The notes: a model not told the origin generated them from the sequence alone. Positions 27,078 through 36,123 are shown, counted from the first letter of the stretch. The stretch: 64,000 nucleotides of DNA from Mucilaginibacter roseus (GCF_021215455.1 NZ_JAJPWV010000001.1:186001-250000); one strand, 5' to 3'. Made by a program: numbers and translations.

Positions 27078-27410
27078 ATGTCAAACAAAACAAAAGCCAT
27101 TGTGGCCTACATCACCATCATCGGATGGATCATCGCTTACTTAGATTACAAAAAAAGCACAGACAAAAGTCCATTGGTTAATTACCACTTGGGGCAATCA
27201 CTTGGTCTGATCATTCTTTCATTTGTGCTTGGTATCGTTGTTACCATATTGGTATCCATCGTGCCGTCACTTTATTTTCTGTCGATGATCGTTAGTCTGG
27301 TATCACTCGTGTTGTTGCTATTAGGCATCATAACCGCTAATAACGAAACCATTAAACCATTACCGATAGTAGGTAAGCTGTTTGAAGGTAAATTCAACTT
27401 TGCCTCCTAA
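27078..27410 (+). CDS. DUF4870-like small membrane protein
   Basis: The protein is 110 residues with three hydrophobic segments: IVAYITIIGWIIAYLDY, LGLIILSFVLGIVVTILVSI and FLSMIVSLVSLVLLLLGIIT. PLVNYHLGQSLGL lies between the first two. This matches DUF4870/TIC20-like small membrane proteins found widely in bacteria without a settled role. It is monocistronic: a clear promoter lies upstream and a terminator follows at 27428. The phased repeat array directly upstream suggests tight control, perhaps by the divergent TPR regulator. No function is proposed. Confidence 0.75.
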   Translation: MSNKTKAIVAYITIIGWIIAYLDYKKSTDKSPLVNYHLGQSLGLIILSFVLGIVVTILVSIVPSLYFLSMIVSLVSLVLLLLGIITANNETIKPLPIVGKLFEGKFNFAS

Positions 27411-27427
27411 ACCCGTCATGCGGAAAG

Positions 27428-27459
27428 GCGGGGAGCGTGTAGCTTCCCGCTTTCTGTTT
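27428..27459 (+). terminator. Rho-independent terminator
   Basis: A nine-base-pair stem (27428-27436 with 27442-27450, five-base loop, one G-T pair) is followed by TTTCTGTTT. It separates the DUF4870-like gene from the ankyrin operon. Confidence 0.75.
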
Positions 27460-27488
27460 AACCCGATTGTTCACCTAATAAGCAGGCC

Positions 27489-28196
27489 ATGAACATCCGT
27501 AAAATAATAGCACATGTTGGCATTTACTTAATGGTGCAAATATCACTATTGAGTTGCGTGCAGCGGAACGATCCTGATGAAGATACATTCAAATTGCCTG
27601 ACGTGCCTCTGATTTTCGCGCTTGACAGTAATTACTTAAATCCAGATTCGACCGACGTGGTAACCAGGCTTGATAGCGCTGGCCCGCGGCTAAGTATAAA
27701 AATACATACGCTTACAAAAGCCGATTATGATTCGCTGCATGTAGATACCATGCGCTTTAAGCACAAAAACTACTACAGCGATTGGGACGGACAAAAACGT
27801 GGATATTACTGGCTCATACAAGGGCTCACTTTTTCGCCGGCTACAAACCGCGACAAGGACGGCAGGGAAACAGAAGTGTATGATCGCATCGATGAGAATT
27901 TTATGCTTCAACCTGTAAAGCAGCCCGCAAAGGGAGAGCAGTATCCTACTGTTAATTACGATGTAATGGACGAGTATTGGTCATCATTAAGAGCCGATGC
28001 CGTAGGCGTTACCAGTGTAAAAGAGAACGAATTAATTGTGATGGCTCATCCTATACGAAAAAAGCTTCGCGGGCCCGACTATCATTATAAACTCCTGTCA
28101 TCAAAAGATAGTGTAGCGGTACCTGCCTATTACGATAAGGTTGACTCGGGTAAACTCATCTGCCTGCAGGTACAAATCAAGGAATTGAAAAAATAA
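27489..28196 (+). CDS. Lipoprotein of unknown function (ankyrin operon, gene 1)
   Basis: The protein is 235 residues with a lipobox at Cys23 (QISLLSC). The mature part is mixed charged and aromatic. Blocks such as LSIKIHTLTKADYDSL, YYSDWDGQKRGYYWLIQGL and YDVMDEYWSSLRAD match no family that I know. It would be anchored in the outer membrane or periplasm. The next gene starts 12 bases later, and three more follow closely on the same strand, so it is the first gene of an operon whose later products appear cytoplasmic. No promoter box was found in the 29 bases between the terminator and the ATG. Confidence 0.65.
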   Translation: MNIRKIIAHVGIYLMVQISLLSCVQRNDPDEDTFKLPDVPLIFALDSNYLNPDSTDVVTRLDSAGPRLSIKIHTLTKADYDSLHVDTMRFKHKNYYSDWDGQKRGYYWLIQGLTFSPATNRDKDGRETEVYDRIDENFMLQPVKQPAKGEQYPTVNYDVMDEYWSSLRADAVGVTSVKENELIVMAHPIRKKLRGPDYHYKLLSSKDSVAVPAYYDKVDSGKLICLQVQIKELKK

Positions 28197-28208
28197 TCTT
28201 AAGAGACT

Positions 28209-28709
28209 ATGCTATTGGGCGCAGATAATAGTTCCAACAAAATACGCCAAAACAGCGAGGGTGAGCTTATTTGCCAATTAATAAACGCGGCATGTTTTGC
28301 TGACGCTTATTTGCTGTTGCAAGCAGAACCACCTGATTGGCCGGCAACCCAATATAACCTGGCACTGTGCTACTACTCGGCCGCACATTACCATGAGGCG
28401 TTAGCATGTGTTGAAAAAGCAAGGATGCTGTTGCCGGTGTTTCAATCCAAACTAAACCGGGATAATGATAGTTTTTATAAAACCATGCGCGGTAAGCAAA
28501 ATCAACTTGACGATTATAAGCAAGCGCTCAACGCAAAGCGTATAGAGTTGTTGCCCGTTCAGGTTGCTGACGCCATTGTGCGGCTAAAAACTGATTGCTG
28601 GCTGCAACTGAAGGATTATGCGCGGGTAATTGAAGCAGCAACCCCCATGGCATACAAAAACTACCTTAATATAACCGAGGCTTTAAATGTAGCCCGAAAT
28701 AATAGCTAA
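28209..28709 (+). CDS. TPR-like protein (ankyrin operon, gene 2)
   Basis: The protein is 166 residues without a signal peptide or membrane segment. At residues about 45-80, WPATQYNLALCYYSAAHYHE followed by ALACVEKARMLLP is a TPR unit, and WLQLKDYARVIEAATPM near 135-150 may be another. TPRs bind protein partners. It starts 12 bases after the lipoprotein gene and ends 3 bases before the first ankyrin gene. This suggests that it works with the ankyrin proteins in the cytoplasm. There is no recognised family beyond the repeat. Confidence 0.65.
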   Translation: MLLGADNSSNKIRQNSEGELICQLINAACFADAYLLLQAEPPDWPATQYNLALCYYSAAHYHEALACVEKARMLLPVFQSKLNRDNDSFYKTMRGKQNQLDDYKQALNAKRIELLPVQVADAIVRLKTDCWLQLKDYARVIEAATPMAYKNYLNITEALNVARNNS

Positions 28710-28712
28710 CCT

Positions 28713-30149
28713 ATGAACAACGAATTTAATAAAATAAGAGACACATACCACCGCAATATGTTCGCACAGCCTGCAGAACGTACGGATGTTACGGCCTTAT
28801 ACCGCGAGCTTGCCGACCTAAATATTACCGGCGATGGCGAAGAAGGCCTTTACCATTTGGCGGCACGTTTTACTGATACCGATGCTATACGATTGTTAAA
28901 TGATGCCGGTATTAAACCTCGTCCGGCTAAGTATGGTGATACGCCTTTACATGCATTAGCCACAACAAAGTTTGATTTAAGCAGCGCGGACTTAGCGGAA
29001 AAAGCCACACGTGTATACAATACTACTGCCCTGCTGCTCGAAATAGGTGTTAACGCCAAGAAAAAGAATGACTCGGGCAAGCTTGGTTATTTTGATGCCG
29101 GCCTGGTTTACCTGTACCCAATGCTTGACGCATTGGGAGATGCCGGAATTAAGATGGACGTTACAGATAGCGAGGGTAAAAACCTGCTGCATTTAATATG
29201 CGAAAAATTGGTTCACCGAAAAACTATACCCGGTGCCATTAAAGCGGCGGCTAAAACAGTACAGGTATTGGTTGAAAAAGGCGGCATTGATTTAGAAGAT
29301 AAGGATGTTTACGGCACAACGCCTTTAACTTATGCACAACGGAGTGGTGTAAAAGAGGTAGCGGCAATAATATCTGGCGATGAAGAAGCCAATACTACCG
29401 GCGGAATGACGCTGCATGAGGCTGTATTGAACCGCGATGTTGAAGCTGTTGATGCTCTGATCAAAAACGGCGCGGATTTGAATGAACTGTCTGACCAATA
29501 TCGCAGTACCCCATTAATGCTGGCTTGTGAGTATCCATCTTTGCCGATGGTGCAATTATTGGTAAAAGCCGGTGCCGATGTAAATTACAGTACAGGCAAC
29601 GGGCAGACCGCCGTGATGCAACTGATTACCAAATCGGTAAGTAACATGGGTAGGGGCATGAGTCAGGATACAAGGGATATTGTGAAGATGCTGCGTGTGT
29701 TGATAGATGGTGGCCTTGATTTGGATGCAGCGGTGAACAATGAGGGCGACACCGCGTTAAACATGGTATGCCAGGCCGGTTATATGGCCGATTTAAATAC
29801 CGCTTTAGCCGAAGAATTGATTGACGCTGGTTGCGATATTAATAAACCTAACACCTATGGCAAAACGCCGCTAATGAGCTTTGCGCAACGTGGCAACGAA
29901 ATTAAATACGGCATAGCCGAACTTTTGCTGGATAATAATGCGGATACAGGTTATACTGATAAAACGGGTAACACGGCACTTACGTACGCTGCATCTAACA
30001 GCGACCATATGTCGGCAAAAAAGATCGTGTCGTTATTGCTTGATGCGGGAGTTGATAATATAGAAAAGGTTAACAATGCCGGCCAAACCGCTATGGATAT
30101 TGCCGTGCAAAATAATAACGAAGCGGTAGTGAAATTACTGCTGGTTTAA
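28713..30149 (+). CDS. Ankyrin repeat protein (ankyrin operon, gene 3)
   Basis: The protein is 478 residues. It consists of ankyrin repeats from about residue 45 to the end, perhaps eleven, some degenerate. Good examples are KYGDTPLHALA (about 71), MTLHEAVLNRDVEAVDALIK (about 232), STPLMLACEYPSLPMVQLLV (about 266) and NTALTYAASN. No signal peptide, membrane segment or enzymatic domain is seen. The first 40 residues are helical and unique. Ankyrin stacks bind other proteins; in bacteria they occur as inhibitors, immunity proteins and scaffolds. It lies 12 bases from a second ankyrin gene. The binding partner is unknown. Confidence 0.82.
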   Translation: MNNEFNKIRDTYHRNMFAQPAERTDVTALYRELADLNITGDGEEGLYHLAARFTDTDAIRLLNDAGIKPRPAKYGDTPLHALATTKFDLSSADLAEKATRVYNTTALLLEIGVNAKKKNDSGKLGYFDAGLVYLYPMLDALGDAGIKMDVTDSEGKNLLHLICEKLVHRKTIPGAIKAAAKTVQVLVEKGGIDLEDKDVYGTTPLTYAQRSGVKEVAAIISGDEEANTTGGMTLHEAVLNRDVEAVDALIKNGADLNELSDQYRSTPLMLACEYPSLPMVQLLVKAGADVNYSTGNGQTAVMQLITKSVSNMGRGMSQDTRDIVKMLRVLIDGGLDLDAAVNNEGDTALNMVCQAGYMADLNTALAEELIDAGCDINKPNTYGKTPLMSFAQRGNEIKYGIAELLLDNNADTGYTDKTGNTALTYAASNSDHMSAKKIVSLLLDAGVDNIEKVNNAGQTAMDIAVQNNNEAVVKLLLV

Positions 30150-30161
30150 GCATACAGAACT

Positions 30162-31136
30162 ATGGATAACATGTTTTTGAACGCATGTAAAAATGCGCAG
30201 AAAGGAATAGTACAGGCCTTTTTAAAAAAGGGCGGAATAAATATAGATAAGCGCGATGCTACAGGCAACACGCCGCTTTATTACGTGGCCGCGAAAGGCG
30301 CCAAGGATATTGTTAAAATGCTGATTGATGCGGGCGCTGATGTAAACCTTGCCAACAACACCAGCGAAACACCCTTGCATTGTGCCGCACGTATTGGCAG
30401 CAAGGATATCATTAAGCAATTAACTGATGCCGGTGCCGACGTAAACGCGGCTAACAATTACGGGCAAACGCCGGTGTTTTATGCGGTACTGGCCAACAAA
30501 ACAGAAACCGCGCTCTACCTGATTTCTTTAGGCGCCGATACTGAGGTTAAAGACAATGGCGGGTATAACATCTACGATCATGCAACGGCAAACGGTATGC
30601 GCGATCTTGTGACTGCATTATCAACCTCTAATGCCACCCAAAAGGATGATCATGGTAACACGCCACTGCATCAGGCTGTTTATAACAATCAAAGCGAAAC
30701 AGTCCATGCGCTGTTGCGCACCGGTACCTTAAACCTGAACGAGCTAAACAACAACGGTGTAAGCGCGCTTATACTGGCGGTAGATAACTCCAATATCCAT
30801 TTAACCGAACTGCTTATAAAAAGTGGTGCTGATGTAAACCTCCACGTGCTCAATGGTAACTCGGCGTTGCATTACGCGGCGGGAATGGGTAATCATCATA
30901 TAGGCAAGGTATTGCTAAATGCTGGTGCCGATGTTAACTCACGTAACAGCTTTAGCGAAACCCCGCTTATTGTAGCCGCGCAGTGCGGGTTTAATGATTT
31001 TACAGCGCTGTTAATTGAGCAAGGCGCCGATGTTAACGCGGTTGACAATAACAGCCGAGGTGCGATGGACTTTGCCAGCGAACGCGGGTATACCGAAATT
31101 GTGGAGCAATTGCTTATGGCCGGTGCCGGTAGTTAA
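30162..31136 (+). CDS. Ankyrin repeat protein (ankyrin operon, gene 4)
   Basis: The protein is 324 residues and is almost entirely ankyrin repeats, about nine: TPLYYVAAKGAKDIVKMLID, TPLHCAARIGSKDIIKQLTD, TPVFYAVLANKTETALYLIS, TPLHQAVYNNQSETVHALLR, SALHYAAGMGNHHIGKVLLN and others. The inter-repeat GADVN turns are canonical. The repeats are closer to consensus than in the neighbouring 478-residue protein. It has no signal peptide. It is the last gene of the operon; a terminator follows at 31167. The two ankyrin genes probably arose by duplication and divergence. Confidence 0.85.
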   Translation: MDNMFLNACKNAQKGIVQAFLKKGGINIDKRDATGNTPLYYVAAKGAKDIVKMLIDAGADVNLANNTSETPLHCAARIGSKDIIKQLTDAGADVNAANNYGQTPVFYAVLANKTETALYLISLGADTEVKDNGGYNIYDHATANGMRDLVTALSTSNATQKDDHGNTPLHQAVYNNQSETVHALLRTGTLNLNELNNNGVSALILAVDNSNIHLTELLIKSGADVNLHVLNGNSALHYAAGMGNHHIGKVLLNAGADVNSRNSFSETPLIVAAQCGFNDFTALLIEQGADVNAVDNNSRGAMDFASERGYTEIVEQLLMAGAGS

Positions 31137-31166
31137 CAACATCCATTATAATTTACCATAAACAAG

Positions 31167-31196
31167 AGTGCATATCTAAGGGTATGCGCTTTTTTG
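31167..31196 (+). terminator. Terminator of the ankyrin operon
   Basis: An eight-base-pair stem with one G-T pair (31167-31174 with 31183-31190) is followed by TTTTTTG. The T-run also lies where the -33 element of the next promoter (31214) would be. Confidence 0.7.
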
Positions 31197-31213
31197 CTTA
31201 TAATCAAAATAAG

Positions 31214-31221
31214 TAAATTTG
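31214..31221 (+). promoter_or_regulatory. -7 box of the AraC gene
   Basis: TAAATTTG fully matches TAnnTTTG. Transcription would begin near 31227, after the in-frame TTG at 31219 and ATG at 31225. The true start is therefore the ATG at 31237 or 31249. Confidence 0.6.
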
Positions 31222-31236
31222 TTTATGGATGGATCT

Positions 31237-32169
31237 ATGATACCACGCATGGAGCTGGAAAAGTTTGCGCAGGATGAATACAAGGTGCCGCTGCTTAACC
31301 TGGAGCATTATCCGCTTGACTCGAAATACTTCGTTATACAAAACCGGGATAATTACCCGGTTAAGGATTACATATCGCCGCATCGGCGTAAGTTTTACAA
31401 GATATTCCACATGACGGCCGGAACGGGTATCCTTACCATCGGCTTGCACCGCTATGAGATGGGCCGGAATGAAATCGCCTTCCTTCATCCCGATGAGATC
31501 ATGTCGTGGCAAACCACCTCGGCAGAAACAGGCGGGCATTTTTGCCTGATACACCCTGCATACTTTGAACGCGATGCTGACCACGTGCTGCACCTGCTGC
31601 GCCAGTACCCGTATTTTAAACCGACGAATTGTGTTATTCAGTTAACCGAAGCGCAATCGGCCAACATTAACAATTATTTTGAGTTGATGCTGAACGAGGA
31701 TCGGGGCAGCAATGAGGATAAAAAGCAGGCCATTTTGTTGCAGTTACAAATGCTGCTGCTGGAAAGTCAGCGTGCCGGGCGTACACGACCGGAAACTCCG
31801 GTAACCGAAGGGTATGGTTATATCTATCGCTTTCTTTCGTTACTGGAATCGGCCTTTATGGTACAGCAGCGTGACAGTATGGTAAAGCTGAAAACCGCCG
31901 CCGAATTTGCTGATGAATTGCATGTGCATCCCAACTACCTTAACTCACTTGTAAAAAATCACACGGGCAAAACCCTGCGCGAACATATACAGGACAGGCT
32001 GCTATACGAAGCAAAATCGCTACTGTTACAAACCGACTGGGACATCAGCGAGATAAGCGACGGCCTCGGCTTTTCCGGACAGGCGGCATTTACCTCATTT
32101 TTCAGGAAGAAGGCTAATTTATCGCCATCAGTGTTTAGGAAAAGTACGCTTTCTCCCGCCAATATTTGA
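31237..32169 (+). CDS. AraC family transcriptional regulator
   Basis: The protein is 310 residues from the ATG at 31237; the ATG at 31249 is equally possible given the -7 box at 31214-31221. The N-terminal half is a cupin-like sensing domain (YISPHRRKFYKIFHMTAG, GRNEIAFLHPDEIMSWQTTS, GGHFCLIHP). The C-terminal 100 residues carry the two helix-turn-helix units of AraC/XylS proteins (TAAEFADELHVHPNYLNSLV and DISEISDGLGFSGQAAFTSF with FFRKKANLSPSVFRK). It lies 86 bases upstream of a short-chain dehydrogenase on the same strand, its likely target. The inducer is unknown. Confidence 0.88.
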   Translation: MIPRMELEKFAQDEYKVPLLNLEHYPLDSKYFVIQNRDNYPVKDYISPHRRKFYKIFHMTAGTGILTIGLHRYEMGRNEIAFLHPDEIMSWQTTSAETGGHFCLIHPAYFERDADHVLHLLRQYPYFKPTNCVIQLTEAQSANINNYFELMLNEDRGSNEDKKQAILLQLQMLLLESQRAGRTRPETPVTEGYGYIYRFLSLLESAFMVQQRDSMVKLKTAAEFADELHVHPNYLNSLVKNHTGKTLREHIQDRLLYEAKSLLLQTDWDISEISDGLGFSGQAAFTSFFRKKANLSPSVFRKSTLSPANI

Positions 32170-32255
32170 AACTCACAAATATCCCTATGATCTGAATAAG
32201 TGCTTGCCGGGCCTTTGTAGCCACCTTTGTATCATACAATTAAATAATCATTGTC

Positions 32256-33101
32256 ATGAAAACACAAAAAGTATGGTTCGTTACAGGAGCTTCAAAAGGT
32301 TTAGGTTTAACACTTGTAAAACGTTTGCTAAATGAGGGCTATAAGGTAGCCGCCACATCACGCGATGCTAAGGCGCTAAGCGAAGAAGTAAGCTACGCCG
32401 GCCCCGATTTTTTACCCCTGCAAATGGATATTGCCAATAACGATAGCATGGCCAAAGCCATTGCGCAAATTATAGCCACCCTTGGCGGTATTGATGTTGT
32501 GGTTAATAACGCGGGCTATGGTCAGTTGGGTACATTGGAAGAACTGACCGATGCCGAGGCTCGTCAGAATTTTGATGTTAACGTGTTCGGCTCGCTGAAT
32601 GTCGTCCGCAATGTAATGCCTCATTTCCGTGCAAAAAAATCAGGCGCGTTCTTCAACATTTCATCTATCGCGGGCTTTTTGGGCACATTCCCGGGTTGGG
32701 GCGTTTACAACGCTACTAAATTTGCTGTAGCTGGTTTTACCGAGGCATTATCGGCAGAGGTAAAATCAATGGGCATTAGTGCTACCATTGTTTATCCGGG
32801 ATATTTCAAAACCAATTTCCTGCTGCAAGGTTCATTACGCACCGCTGCCAGCCCTATAGCTGATTACAAAGAAGCCCGCGATTTGGAAGTGATACATAAC
32901 GAGCAGATCATCGGTAACCAGCCCGGAGATCCTGAGAATGCCGCCGCGGCGTTCATCAAAGTAGCCGAGATGAAAGACCGCCCGCTGCATTTGTTTCTTG
33001 GTTCTGACTCATTCGGTATGGCGAATTCAAAAATCGAAGCTGTTCAACATGATCTGGCCGCTTTTGAAAGCATCAGCAAATCAACTGATTTTCAAAAGTA
33101 A
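32256..33101 (+). CDS. Short-chain dehydrogenase/reductase
   Basis: The protein is 281 residues with a classical Rossmann fold: VTGASKGLGL at residues 9-18 binds NAD(P)H, NNAGYGQ lies near 88, NISSIAG near 133 supplies the catalytic Ser region, and YNATKFAVAG holds the catalytic Tyr and Lys. The length and the later PGYFKTNFLLQGS fit the group of oxidoreductases commonly found beside AraC regulators in Bacteroidota. The substrate is a carbonyl or alcohol that cannot be specified. A near-consensus -7 box (CACCTTTG) lies about 25 bases before the ATG. A strong bidirectional terminator follows. Confidence 0.88.
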   Translation: MKTQKVWFVTGASKGLGLTLVKRLLNEGYKVAATSRDAKALSEEVSYAGPDFLPLQMDIANNDSMAKAIAQIIATLGGIDVVVNNAGYGQLGTLEELTDAEARQNFDVNVFGSLNVVRNVMPHFRAKKSGAFFNISSIAGFLGTFPGWGVYNATKFAVAGFTEALSAEVKSMGISATIVYPGYFKTNFLLQGSLRTAASPIADYKEARDLEVIHNEQIIGNQPGDPENAAAAFIKVAEMKDRPLHLFLGSDSFGMANSKIEAVQHDLAAFESISKSTDFQK

Positions 33102-33121
33102 TAACAGCCCTGTAAGCAGCG

Positions 33122-33166
33122 AATAAAATGAGGCGGCGGATTGTTATTCTGTCGCCTCATTTTATG
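33122..33166. terminator. Bidirectional terminator
   Basis: A stem of about 13 base pairs (ATAAAATGAGGCG and its complement, 33123-33135 with 33153-33165) separates two convergent genes. The stop codon of the minus-strand kinase gene lies inside the stem. The flanking A and T runs allow use in both directions. Confidence 0.7.
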
Positions 33167-34916
33167 AAATGGCAGGTAACAAAAAGTAAAACCGGCTGCC
33201 CTCACCCAAAGCGCTTTCCAAACCGATTCGGCCTTGCTGCACCTCAATAAAATCCTTAGAGATAGCCAGTCCTAAGCCGGAGCCTGACTTGTTTTGCCCA
33301 TCGGTAGGTACCTGAAAATAACGGTCGAACAGGCGTTTTTGAAATTGCTCGTCAATACCTTTGCCCATATCCTTTACCGAAAATTCAACCCATTGCCCGT
33401 GTTTAGTTACCCTGATAATGACCTTTGATTTCTCCGGACTATACCGCAGCGCGTTCGATAAAAAGTTGACCAACACCCAGGCGGTCTTTTCCATATCCAC
33501 ACGTACCTTGGGCAGGTTAGCATCGGTCAGCACTTCAAGAGCTACACCCTTTTGCTCAGCCTGGAATTTTACTGAGTCTATCGCGTAATCTACTATCTGC
33601 GCCGGTTCGGCCGGTACAAAGTTGAGTTGAATGTTACCCGTTTCAACCTGCGACAGTTCAAGCAGTTCGCTGGTTATTTTAAGCAGGCGGTTGGTGTCTT
33701 CCTCAATATGATGTACCAGTTGGCGCTGCTCCTCATTCACAGGGCCAATGCGCTGATCGTTTAATAATTTAAGGCTTAGCCTGATAGATGATATAGGCGT
33801 TTTCAACTCGTGCGATATGGTGGCGATAAAGTTAGTTTTAGCCTCGTCGCGCTCCTTAAACTCGGTGATGTTTTCGAGGATGTATACTTTACCTGCCGGG
33901 GTGTTAGCCAGGTTAATGCCGTCGGTTACCGCGGGCTTCATATTCGGTACGCTTATTTTACGGGTTTGCAACTGGAAGTGTGACTCCTTGCCATCCACCA
34001 CAATTTTAAAAGGTTTGGCTTTTACCTGCTCATTAATGATAGATCGCAGCAGGTCATTTTGCCGGGTAAGTTCGCTGATGAGTTTTCCCTCGGGGCGATC
34101 ATCCTGTAAACTCAGTATTTTTTTAGCCGCGGTGTTAATGAATAGTATCTCCTGCTTTTCATTCACCCCGATAATGGCATTCTGCATCTGCTCAATAATA
34201 GCCTCAATGCGTCGCTTTTCAGAGAGTACTGTGGCCAGGTTACTGTTCTCCCACTCGCGAAGGCGGGTGGCCATATTGTTAAAAGCTTGAGCAACATCAG
34301 CAAATTCATCATCCTGCCTAAAATCCAGTCGGGTAGCGTAATTTTTTTTGCTGATCTCGGATATACCTTCCTGTAACTTACGCAGCGGACCCGAAATAAA
34401 GCTCGGAAAATTTACGCTGAAACTGAACAGTATCAGAAAGGTAATGGTACCCGCGAAGCCCAGCAAAACGGTTGTTTTTTGTACCGATGCCTGGGCGGCG
34501 GCGTGTTTGCGCACAATAGCACGCATGTTTACATCCTCAATATCCATCAGGGTAGCACGGATCTGCCTTTCCGTTGCCTCCAATTGGGTGGCTGTTGTAC
34601 CGGGAATTGTGATTTTACTAAACGCGGCGGTTAAACGCTCCACCGCTTCCCGTTCGCCGGTTTCAGTAATGTTATTTCGTTCCTTTAATAAGGATTGGCC
34701 GAATTTATCTGCCGATGCCTTATTCAGAGGAAGGGATTGCTCATCCAACACACGCCGCATCTCGCGGATGTAGCGCAGGGTTTCATAATTATCTTTTAAT
34801 ATTACCTGCGAGCTTTTTGCTATCTCGTTGATGTAAAATAACGAAAGCGCTCCAAAAAATATCACTACGGCAAATAAAAAGCCGAAGCCCAGCCGCAATT
34901 TGGTCTTTATCTTCAT
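33162..34916 (-). CDS. Sensor histidine kinase of the kdp operon (membrane, HAMP, PAS)
   Basis: The protein is 584 residues. Membrane helix 1 (FGFLFAVVIFFGALSLFYI), a periplasmic helical region (about 30-145) and membrane helix 2 (LLGFAGTITFLILFSFSV) come first. A HAMP (about 172-225), a PAS domain (about 240-350, AIIGVNEKQEILFINTAAKK) and HisKA with SHELKTPI (His near 375) follow. The HATPase has NFLSNALRYSP, DMGKGIDE and GSGLGLAI. It overlaps the KdpD-like sensor gene by four bases (ATGA). In Proteobacteria these functions are one KdpD protein; here the sensing and kinase halves are separate. The expected KdpE response regulator is not adjacent, so the phosphate acceptor must be encoded elsewhere. 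Confidence 0.88.
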   Translation of the reverse strand: MKIKTKLRLGFGFLFAVVIFFGALSLFYINEIAKSSQVILKDNYETLRYIREMRRVLDEQSLPLNKASADKFGQSLLKERNNITETGEREAVERLTAAFSKITIPGTTATQLEATERQIRATLMDIEDVNMRAIVRKHAAAQASVQKTTVLLGFAGTITFLILFSFSVNFPSFISGPLRKLQEGISEISKKNYATRLDFRQDDEFADVAQAFNNMATRLREWENSNLATVLSEKRRIEAIIEQMQNAIIGVNEKQEILFINTAAKKILSLQDDRPEGKLISELTRQNDLLRSIINEQVKAKPFKIVVDGKESHFQLQTRKISVPNMKPAVTDGINLANTPAGKVYILENITEFKERDEAKTNFIATISHELKTPISSIRLSLKLLNDQRIGPVNEEQRQLVHHIEEDTNRLLKITSELLELSQVETGNIQLNFVPAEPAQIVDYAIDSVKFQAEQKGVALEVLTDANLPKVRVDMEKTAWVLVNFLSNALRYSPEKSKVIIRVTKHGQWVEFSVKDMGKGIDEQFQKRLFDRYFQVPTDGQNKSGSGLGLAISKDFIEVQQGRIGLESALGEGSRFYFLLPAIS

Positions 34917-36049
34917 GACAGTATAACTAAGTCGGTTTCAGTAGTGGCTATCTTGTTCAACAACTGGTTAAATACGGTGGTACGCCATATCACCTGGAAA
35001 AGGCTGAGGTGGGGTTTGCCAATGCAAATGGTGGTAATCTCACGATCCTCGGCTACCTGCATAATGGTTTGGGTGATCTGGTCGCTTTTTATTTTCATCA
35101 ATTCGGCACCCAGTTGGGTAGCCAGGTTAAAGTTATTGATCAGGTGGCGTTGTTTATCCAGTTTAATACGCTCCATGCTTTCGCCGCTGCTTTGCACATA
35201 TAAAACTATCCACGGCGAACGGTAGTAGGATGCCAGCCTTGCCGTTTTACGTATCACCACCTTAGCGGTTTCGTGGTTTGATGATATGCAGGCCAAAAAG
35301 CGCTCGGGCCGCAGCTTGATCTGCTTGGGTACCTCAATATCAATCTTCCGCTCCAGGTGATGGGCAACCTCCTTCAGCGCCAGCTCCCGCAACTGCAATA
35401 TCTTATCACTCCTGAAAAAGTTTTGCAGCGCCCGTTCTATCTTGCTTTTATCGTATATTTTACCGGCACGCAGGCGTTCAATCAACTCGTTGGCGGTAAG
35501 GTCAATATTTACTATTTCATCAGCCAGTTCCAAAACTTTGTCGGGTATGCGCTCGGTTATGGCAATGCCGGTAATGTCCTCGGCTTCCTCATTCAAACTC
35601 TCCAAGTGCTGAATATTTACTGCCGTTATCACGCTGATGCCGGCTTCTAAAATATCCATTACATCCTGCCAGCGCTTGCTGTTTTTGCTGCCCTCAATGT
35701 TGCTATGTGCCAGTTCATCTACAATAACCACCTCCGGGTGGCGGTTCAGTATGGCCTGCACGTCCATCTCGTCCAGCTCTTTACCCTTGTAAAAGGTATT
35801 ACGGCGGGCAATCATCGGCAAGCCATCCAGCAGGGCATGGGTTTCGGCGCGGTTATGCGTTTCAATGTAACCAATTTGTATATCGATGCCGTTTTTTAGC
35901 AGCGCATGGGCTTCCTGAAGCATCCGGTAGGTTTTGCCCACACCGGCGCTCATGCCAATGTACACCTTTAGCTTGCCCCGCCTCGAGCGTTTTACCAGCT
36001 CGATGAATTCTTTTACCGAATTGTCGCTGTTTTGGTTATTACCGGCCAT
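34913..36049 (-). CDS. kdpD: KdpD N-terminal sensor protein (KdpD domain plus USP domain, no kinase)
   Basis: From the ATG at 36049 the protein is 378 residues; an ATG at 36091 adds 14 residues unlike the family. Residues about 20-230 are the KdpD domain with Walker A (GMSAGVGKTY) and Walker B (VVIVDELAHSN). Residues about 245-378 are a universal-stress-protein-like domain. This is the cytoplasmic half of E. coli KdpD, but the membrane and kinase parts are missing and a separate kinase follows with an ATGA overlap. Together they would respond to low potassium and control kdp transcription. Split KdpD forms are known in Bacteroidota. Confidence 0.9.
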   Translation of the reverse strand: MAGNNQNSDNSVKEFIELVKRSRRGKLKVYIGMSAGVGKTYRMLQEAHALLKNGIDIQIGYIETHNRAETHALLDGLPMIARRNTFYKGKELDEMDVQAILNRHPEVVIVDELAHSNIEGSKNSKRWQDVMDILEAGISVITAVNIQHLESLNEEAEDITGIAITERIPDKVLELADEIVNIDLTANELIERLRAGKIYDKSKIERALQNFFRSDKILQLRELALKEVAHHLERKIDIEVPKQIKLRPERFLACISSNHETAKVVIRKTARLASYYRSPWIVLYVQSSGESMERIKLDKQRHLINNFNLATQLGAELMKIKSDQITQTIMQVAEDREITTICIGKPHLSLFQVIWRTTVFNQLLNKIATTETDLVILS

Positions 36050-36123
36050 TACTATAGTTAACTGTTGTAAAAGTAAGCACCGGCAAGCCATTTTTAGCTT
36101 ACCGGAGCATAAGTATTATGGTA

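Noticed and set aside
27489-31136. Reading the ankyrin operon as a toxin-immunity or type VI secretion island
   Set aside because: No toxin, Rhs, VgrG, Hcp or secretion gene is present in the window, so this remains only one of several ideas and was not used as a call.
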